Origin: Setoptus koraiensis
Lineage: Eukaryota > Arthropoda
Assembly: GCA_048013815.1 (NCBI GenBank)
Contig: CM106585.1
Coordinates: 14,756,001 to 14,820,000, forward strand
Reading direction: 5' to 3'
Length of the DNA: 64,000 bases
Shown: positions 57,984-64,000 of the stretch, in pieces
How the letters are laid out: each line of letters begins with the position of its first letter
Position numbering within the stretch: the stretch's first letter is position 1
Made by a program: the position numbers and the translations under genes
The notes under the pieces: generated by a model
What the model was told of the DNA's origin: nothing
Databases searched by the model: none
Seen by the model: the letters and a program-made list of their open reading frames with translations, nothing else

Positions 57984-58106
57984 CAACAGTTTAAATTGAA
58001 CAGTTTAAATTGAACAGTTTAAATTGAACAGTTTAAATTGAACAGTTTAAATTGAACAGTTTAAATTGAACAGCTTAAATTGAACAGTTTAAATTAAGCA
58101 GTTTAA
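57984..58106. repeat. 14-bp tandem array AACAGTTTAAATTG
   Basis: About eight copies, nearly identical until the last two. TTTAAA makes each copy partly palindromic. Confidence 0.95.
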
Positions 58107-58575
58107 TTGAAACAATCTGATTTAAACTCCCGCAAGGCTGACCCAAATTGGCGCAGTGCCCAGGTTTGCTGCTGGCGTCGGGTTAGCGTCGAGTCGGGCC
58201 GCACGGCGAGCTTGTGCGCGAGTTTGTGCTCGTTTCGGCGCTTCTTCGGGCCGCCAACAATACGATAGATGCGGATAAAACGAGCTGGCCCGAATGCGCG
58301 CCGCTGACCACCCACGGCAGCAGCATGAGCTCGGCCAACTTATCGCGTTATTTATTTTGTCTGTCCGCGAAATTCATTTGAAATCTATTTGATGATTTCG
58401 TTATTTATGTCCGTTCATCGGCCACAACTCTAAAACGGCTCTAGAAGCACGCTCGAACGGCGCTCGAACGCCCCTCAAACCAACAGTTGACGGCGCTTAC
58501 GTAACAGCGCAAGATCGGGCCAGAGGTGCAATGTGAGTGGCATATTTTCATGATTCATATCACTCACACAACAAG

Positions 58576-58668
58576 ATGCGCCCATCACACAAGTCATTGC
58601 ACATGGTCAGCGTTATCGCATCCCGCGGTGCCAGCCTCACCTGTACTGTAATGAGTCACAGTGGACAG
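58576..58668 (+). CDS. Candidate 93-nt exon, weak Ig-like sequence
   Basis: A 31-codon phase-0 segment lies between CATATCACTCACACAACAAG and the donor GACAG|GTGAGG. It reads MRPSHKSLHMVSVIASRGAS then LTCTVMSHSGQ. The pattern GASLTC resembles the B strand of an immunoglobulin fold. One strand motif is far too little to call the domain. The ATG at 58576 could be a start or an internal methionine. The minus strand is open too. No adjoining exon in matching phase was fixed. Confidence 0.28.
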
Positions 58669-58772
58669 GTGAGGCCCATAAATAAATGTGTCATATGCAA
58701 ATTGAAGTTTGCCTATTCGCACAACAGGTAGCCGCCACAACAGACAGCGGCCATGTGATCTAATTAATGGCC

Positions 58773-58807
58773 ACACATTGTACAAGCGCTCAACTTGTAC
58801 AATGTGT
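58773..58807. repeat. 14-bp perfect hairpin, 7-nt loop
   Basis: Arms ACACATTGTACAAG (58773-58786) and CTTGTACAATGTGT (58794-58807). Confidence 0.92.
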
Positions 58808-59318
58808 TTATTTGCGCGCTATTGCGTTGTTATTTGACGGCTTGAACAATATTTATTTTGTATATATTTTACGTTTTATATATGTTTGCGTCGTTGCATG
58901 TATGCAGGCTATCGCGGCCCGGTGAGCCGACCAGTGGGAACCGTGTCGCTGTTATGGCCGCTATTATTGATCATATGATTTTAGTTAGTTAGTGTTTGCC
59001 GGGCACCATAGATCGACCAGTCAGATTGAGTAGGCCTGGCGCTTCTCGGCCCATTAACACAACGACATGAATGAACGAGGCTGCGAACGCACCGAAGCGC
59101 TAATTTTAGCGCATAATTCACCTGTCGGCCGTGAGATTTTTTTGTGCTGCTGCTGCTGAGATTTTTTTCTTTAGTTTGTGTGTGTGTGTTAACAATCAGC
59201 AGTTTGTACTTGACCAGCACAAATCACGGCTGCTGCTGGCGCAAGTGCAAATTAATATTGCACACACACACTGTATTACATAATACAGTAATACAGTAAT
59301 GATATGACGTAATGTGTT

Positions 59319-59480
59319 GTGTATCAACTGTCAGCTGTGTGTTGTGCTCGCCCGAATCACGCGCATACCCAATGGATGCACTTCGATTTTACACTTTATC
59401 GCACTGCCCACTACATTGCGCAACACGCTCGTTGCGTAAGACGCTCGTTGCGCAACACGCCAGCCTATTGGTATTCACAA
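59319..59480 (+). CDS. Candidate exon before a 60-nt intron (plus)
   Basis: Unrecognised. The frame reads through ARPNHAHTQWMHFDFTLYRT, AHYIAQHARCVRRSLRNTPA and YWYSQ, ending in phase 0 at CACAA|GTGAGT. The first in-frame ATG is at QWM. The left boundary is not fixed; 59319 is only where the open frame begins. The following 60-nt stretch has donor GTGAGT, an A/T-rich body and acceptor TTTATATACAG, a textbook short intron. It is a multiple of three and stop-free, so an unspliced reading also stays open. Confidence 0.32.
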
Positions 59481-59540
59481 GTGAGTTGCTGTTGGCCGAG
59501 ATTTAATTATTATTGTTTATACATTGTAATTTATATACAG

Positions 59541-59600
59541 CTGCCCGTCCGGTCCGGTCCGGTCCGGTCCGGCCCGGCCCGGCCGACTGCGCGCTGTCCG
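59541..59600 (+). CDS. Candidate 60-nt exon after the short intron (plus)
   Basis: Unrecognised. Twenty codons between TTTATATACAG and the donor GTCCG|GTGAGA: LPVRSGPVRSGPARPTARCP, made by a GGTCCGGTCC repeat. Both boundaries are good matches but the content is low-complexity. Phase 0 on both sides. Confidence 0.28.
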
Positions 59601-59830
59601 GTGAGACGTTCGTGTGGGAGCTTCTTGCGATACTTAACTGCCTCTAGCTGATAATGAAATGCCTTAAATACTTCACTGTACCTGTTGTATCGCCCTGTTG
59701 CAGTTGCAATCAACTCGGCTGACAAAATCGACTCGATTTGCCTTTGTGAATCACAAATTGTGTGATCACTTTTCGCAAAGGTGATCAACTCTTCATGGGA
59801 GAGTGCGCCGCTAGAGGCGCCACAAGCTCA
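59590..59830 (-). CDS. Candidate exon with helical-looking frame (minus)
   Basis: Unrecognised. The minus strand is open for about 80 codons: SSGALSHEELITFAKSDHTI, CDSQRQIESILSAELIATAT, GRYNRYSEVFKAFHYQLEAV and KYRKKLPHERL. It has no repeats until the GGTCCGG run and a balanced, soluble-protein composition. Possible donors are AACAG|GTACAG after GRYN or sites further on; a possible acceptor is GTGCCGTTTTGAG at about 59833. Boundaries are approximate. It excludes the plus-strand candidate at 59781-59844, which reads VINSSWESAPLEAPQAQNGT. Confidence 0.32.
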
Positions 59831-60256
59831 AAACGGCACGACAGGTGAGCAACCTATAACGATGGTACGTTTATGTCATTTGTCCATTGGGTCGGCTACT
59901 ATTCACTATACTTTGGTCGGCAACTCGATAATCGTGTGAGCGTCGCGCCAGCGACAAGTGCATGTTGCACACTATTAGCAGAGACACACTATTAAATGGC
60001 AATTATTTAAATCTGTCTGCCACTTGTTTGCTGCCGCTGTTAATTAGCTGCTGCTAATTTGACACTGACATTATAGATATATGGCCGTGATAGATTTGTT
60101 TGCTCGGGCACGGATTGCGCCCGCTCGAACGAGCCGAGCCAATCCGTTGCGCGGGAACATTCTCACACACTAATTGTCAGCCCAATTATGCGCTCATAAT
60201 TATTCTTGGCCGCACTGATACTCGCCCACTTCCGGCTGGCCGTCGATCTGGCGCTA

Positions 60257-60362
60257 ATTTCGAGCTGCGTCAAATTTCGAGCTGCGCCAAATTTCGAGCT
60301 GCGCCAAATTTCGAGCTGCGCCAAATTTCGAGCTGCGTCAAATTTCGAGCTGCGTCAAATTT
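60257..60362. repeat. 17-bp tandem array ATTTCGAGCTGCGYCAA
   Basis: Six copies in exact register, alternating GCGTCAA and GCGCCAA forms. Confidence 0.95.
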
Positions 60363-61324
60363 GATTGACTCAAGCGGCTCAACTGGCCGGCGTGCTCGCC
60401 TCTTGAGCTAACTCTCGAGTTTATACATGATGTGTCAGATATTTATATTGTGCGCGACCCGCGACACCGCGAACAGAGCCGAGCATGGCGAGCGAACGCG
60501 ATAACAGAACGCGCACACAGCCGAACAGGGCGATAATTGAGAACGCGCGTCAGCCCGAGCTGTCGACCCTCAACTGAGCCGAACCCCAAAAGTTGAGGGC
60601 CCCCGAAAGGCCGAGGGGCCCCGAAAAGTGTCGACATGTCGAGCGAGGACCCGTGCACGGCAATACGGACCAATGGACACTAACTGGCTGCAACATGAGG
60701 CATAAATTATGATAATGTGCAACACCATTTTGATAATGTGTGCAAAACGCTAGCACTCTGTGCTCACTCGGCTGACGCAACTGGCACAACCGATACAACA
60801 ACAACCGCTCGCACAACTGATACAACAACAACCGCTCGCACAACTGATAGATAGATGATGTATGGTCGGCAGTGGTTATTATGATGACCGTTGCCATTAT
60901 TACATAACGCACACATTACATAACATTAACACTTGTCCATCGACTCACCACTGCAACCACTGCGACTGCACTTGTCGGGCCGACTTGCAACTAACGGTTA
61001 TTTAAAGATATGACGCAACACACCGATAATGGCCTCTCTATACTGTGCAGTATCACTGTGTGCTGTGCGTATCACTGTCGTATGTTGTGTGCATGTCGCG
61101 CAAATCGTGAGCATATCGAGCCAATAGGCACTTACGTAACGTATGCATGTATCTGTAACTAATGTATCAGCTGCTCATTGATTCATTGGGCCATTGGCGG
61201 CACAAATTATAACGGTGCCAGCTTTGTCCAGATTGACCGTTGGCCATTAGCGGTGTCGTGATCATGTAACCATACAGCTGATACCCGATGACCATTTAAA
61301 ATATTCAATTGTATCGCTGCTCAG

Positions 61325-61514
61325 GCGAGCGTTACGGCGCCGCGTTCGACGAGGCCCCCCAAAAACAAAAGCAAAGTGTGCGCGTTGACAAGAATCGCCA
61401 CCATTAATCGCCGGACCAACGACCGGCTCAGCAATGCATTTGGCCTGCCGCCATTTGCCGGTCGCCACTTGCCGGTCGCAAAAAACAAATCGCGCGCGCT
61501 GACCGTTGCACCGT
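61325..61514 (+). CDS. Candidate exon after a strong acceptor (plus)
   Basis: Unrecognised. The acceptor AATTGTATCGCTGCTCAG is excellent. Phase 0 reads ASVTAPRSTRPPKNKSKVCA, LTRIATINRRTNDRLSNAFG and LPPFAGRHLPVAKNKSRALT up to a donor-like CCGT|GTGAGT. Another phase reads GERYGAAFDEAPQKQKQSVR then VDKNRHH and TAA, which would make a short last exon. Both are basic and free of simple repeats. The minus strand is open for 88 codons as well. The acceptor is the firm part; the frame is not. Confidence 0.3.
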
Positions 61515-61530
61515 GTGAGTTGCATCATGT

Positions 61531-61605
61531 AACTTACGTAACTTACGTAACGTAACGTAACTTACGTACCGTAACTTAGGTAACGTGACTTACGTAACGT
61601 AACGT
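61531..61605. repeat. TACGTAAC-rich tract
   Basis: Repeats of CTTACGTAAC and ACGTAACG, many of them self-complementary. The densest cluster of the TTACGTAA word in the window. Confidence 0.92.
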
Positions 61606-62338
61606 AACGGTATTGGCAGCTTATGTAATATATTAATACAACAAGTGCCGCCAGCGAGATAACGGGATAACGAGCGCACACGGGACAAAGGGATCGTAAA
61701 TTAGAGCGGACACGCCGGCCAAATGCAAATCTCGTCTGAGCCATTGTGTGTTGTGCGGCGTAAGCTTGCGATATAAAATAAAATATTATCCGATAGTAAA
61801 TTATATCCATTTTGACAATAAGTGACGACAATTAAAGTGAGTGATTCAACGCCATTCGAGCCACGCCAAACAACAAACAAGAGATGCGATTTCGAGTGAC
61901 GGACAATGGCGGATTTGTCGAATGTCGGTGATGAGCGAGCTAGCGTTGTAATGCTATTGTCACATATCTCACATGGCTTATGGCCGACATCAAGCGCCCC
62001 CTAGCGGGCACAGGATGTTGTGGCCGTTATGCAAATTAAAGAAGCGAGGTGCACATCCACTAATTCAATTGAATTAGATCGCCAGTTAGAGGATAAGATA
62101 AAACGTATATCGCACACAGCAAAGAGAGAGAGAGAGAGCGAAATCTGGCTGGCTGGTGGTCTCAAACTGGCCGGCATTGTTGGCCGACCAATTCGGGCCA
62201 GTGTTGCTGTAAAGTCGCCCATTTGATCCATATTTCATTCGCTGTGTCACTCGGGGTGCTTTACTGTCACACGATTGCGCAATAATGATAATGATAATAG
62301 TAATAATGACAATGATAATAACAACAACATTAATATAG

Positions 62339-62405
62339 GTTGCGCGGCCCGGTCGCAGCCTGTGCCCAGTTGGCTGTTGTAATAACGGCGCCGACTGGCC
62401 GACTG
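62339..62405 (+). CDS. Candidate 67-nt internal exon (plus)
   Basis: Unrecognised. Acceptor ACAACATTAATATAG, donor GACTG|GTGAGT. Open phases read ARPGRSLCPVGCCNNGAD or RGPVAACAQLAVVITAPT. The acceptor has little pyrimidine. No neighbour exon is fixed. Confidence 0.22.
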
Positions 62406-63379
62406 GTGAGTGAGCACCCATTGCGTCACCACTTACGATCGCGCTATGCTAATGAGATTTATGTTTTGCAATTCGTTTGTTTGTTTGTTTATTGCTGCTC
62501 TGACACAGTCTGTTCAACAGAGTCTGTTGTTTGCTGTTTGTTGTTGTCGGTGGTGGTGGTGTCATTGTGCTAGTCGCACAACAACGGCGCGATACTCGCC
62601 TAATCTGGTCTCGAACGTCACCGAATAGGCGAGAATAATTAGCGAGATCTTCGAACCCGAACCGGCCGCAACGCCGCTCGTTAACCGGCCCGGTGCGGCA
62701 ATTTAGAGAGGATGCGAGCGCCGTTTCCTTTGTCTTATCACGGCACGAGACGAGATTGCAGCGAGTGGCACACAATTGCAAGACATTAGACGCAAGCACA
62801 AATACCTTTCGTGCTGCCGTCAGATTGTTCAACTCTTTGTTTATCGCGCTCTCGCATTCAAATATTGTAATTTCTTTAAAAAACTGTGAGCCAACAACTG
62901 TTGTGAGAACTGGCCGCGTGAGGGGGCCGCTCAGCGAACCGCCGCTCGAAACGCCAAACTTTTGAGTGAAATGTGAATTGCGAATTGTGAACGAATTTCG
63001 AACGGCATTTCGCTCATGGCCGGCCCGTGCCAGTGGGCATCACTAATGACGCAACAGCAACGGCATATGTTGTTGTTGTCGGCGCTGTTCGGCGCTGTTC
63101 GAACCGTTCGAAGCGGCCCAAACAATGACTGCATCCTGTCTATGTTTGATCCAAATTGAACATGATGCGCCCCATTCCTTATTTATTTATATTTGACTTC
63201 TTTTTTGCAACAATCTCGCTACAATTCCTGACGATGCCAGCGCGACCCGCGCCAAGAAGTTACCTTCAGCCGACCGACTCGCTCTCGGGTTTGTTTGTGG
63301 CAATTGTGGCCCCATTTGACTGGTGACATGACGGCACTGGCACTATTAATTAAGTTTTGAGTATTATATTTGGCCCAAA

Positions 63380-63517
63380 ATGGCTGCGCCTCATCTGCGC
63401 CTCAGCTGTGCCGCATGCCCGAACTGCGATGCGTTCGGGCCGGATCAAATCGGCCCACTTTTCGCCGTGTCGTGGCGCATTGTCGCAAACGGGCCGAAAG
63501 TTATCACCGTTGTGCAT
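63380..63517 (+). CDS. Candidate first coding exon (plus)
   Basis: Unrecognised. ATG at 63380 has a near-perfect start context (CCCAAAATGGCT) and opens 46 codons: MAAPHLRLSCAACPNCDAFG, PDQIGPLFAVSWRIVANGPK and VITVVH, ending in phase 0 at CAT|GTAAGT. A CxxC pair (CAACPNC) near the start could bind metal, but nothing more is visible. The remaining 480 bp of the window do not show the next exon, which may lie beyond the edge. Confidence 0.4.
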
Positions 63518-64000
63518 GTAAGTGAACCATTGTGTGTCTATTGCGTAACCTTAGTGCGTAATCGTGTTGCGCCGCAATACGGGCCGCAATACGGGCCGCA
63601 CAACAGCGTTACGTAACGTTGTCGCTGTTGCCAGTTTCGGCGCGAGCCGCTGCGAATGCGACTTACGTAACGCACGCTAGTTGCCTCGGACTGATCGCAT
63701 GCTGCAGTCGCTCGGCGGCAACTGCCAGTTGGGAGAGTTTGGCAAACTCAGTTTGCTAATGCAAATGTCAAATGTCGGTTGGTCGCCGATGCTCGCCGCC
63801 AGGCGCAAAACCCGAGCCCAACAGTCACCTGACTCTTGTACCATCTGCTGATAAACGCAATTAATTATTAGTTTCGGCGCCGTGCCGACGACGGCGCCAG
63901 CAACAACGACGCCAAGCTGGCACAGCCGCCAACAGTTGGCGAGAGGGCACACAAAAATTAAAAATTCAAAACGGGAAGAGAAAAAAGAAGGCGAATAGCG

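Larger units (their letters stand above)
57331..59318. other. Block with one small exon candidate
   Basis: The plus-strand candidate at 58576-58668 is listed separately. On the minus strand, 57600-57790 stays open for about 65 codons (YAKWLRFDWNRHKNVDKKRP and onward to ARLESLNAAIETTGRKND) after an acceptor-like TTAATTTGTATGCAG. It is suggestive, but ends in the 20-bp array. Two long arrays at 57491 and 57984 and the hairpin at 58773 fill much of the rest. Confidence 0.45.
59845..64000. other. Right-hand block with isolated exon candidates
   Basis: Three plus-strand candidates (61325, 62339, 63380) are listed separately. At 62690-62870 three frames on the plus strand and one on the minus are open for 60 or more codons each, so no call is made. 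The remainder contains the 17-bp array at 60257, TACGTAAC repeats at 61531-61605 and at 63602-63670, and a duplicated TACGGGCCGCAA at 63570-63600. Confidence 0.45.

Noticed and set aside
59781-59844. Fibronectin type III domain exon
   Set aside because: The W and NG spacing is suggestive, but only about 21 residues exist, the preceding exon lacks the A-strand pattern, and the minus strand has a longer, cleaner frame.
1-64000. Retroelements, LTRs, LINEs or DNA transposons
   Set aside because: No reverse transcriptase, integrase or transposase motifs, no long terminal repeats and no target-site-flanked terminal inverted repeats were seen. The hairpins do not share arms as a MITE family would.

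Overview
The window looks like animal nuclear DNA, most likely from an invertebrate with many introns. There are no ribosome-binding sites, operons or long uninterrupted bacterial-type genes. The best coding signals end at consensus GT-AG splice sites, and glutamine-, asparagine- and aspartate-rich tracts written with mixed CAA/CAG, AAC and GAC codons are common. Base composition is near half G+C by eye. I could not tie any protein to a named family, so the species stays open.

Most of the 64 kb reads as intergenic or intronic DNA. Stops are sparse, so uninterrupted frames of 70 to 120 codons are expected many times by chance in six frames. Open frames alone were therefore not accepted as genes. 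One coding exon is well supported: a 227-codon acidic, disordered N-terminal exon on the minus strand at 30773-31453, ending at GTAAGT. A second tier of weaker candidates rests on splice sites, polyglutamine frames or phase agreement. These include minus-strand exon pairs near 6.2-7.0 kb and 50.5-50.8 kb, polyglutamine exons near 13.5, 16.4, 25.9, 40.2, 42.8 and 48.9 kb, a possible membrane-protein tail at 41.3-41.7 kb, and small exons near 58.6-59.8, 61.4, 62.4 and 63.4 kb. In several places both strands carry believable frames, and this is stated in each entry.

The striking property is structural. The window carries several dozen short tandem arrays, mostly 8 to 24 bp units in 3 to 13 copies and nearly every one with a different unit, spread from end to end. 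It also carries at least a dozen perfect or near-perfect inverted repeats of 12 to 23 bp arms, including a 23-bp stem with a 10-nt loop and a 40-bp palindrome with no spacer. Many separate arrays share a TTCGAA core, and the palindromic word family TTRCGYAA (TTACGTAA, TTGCGCAA and mixed forms) recurs throughout.

I found no rRNA, convincing tRNA, CRISPR array, retroelement, LTR, LINE or recognisable DNA transposon. Gene-free stretches are described as blocks.
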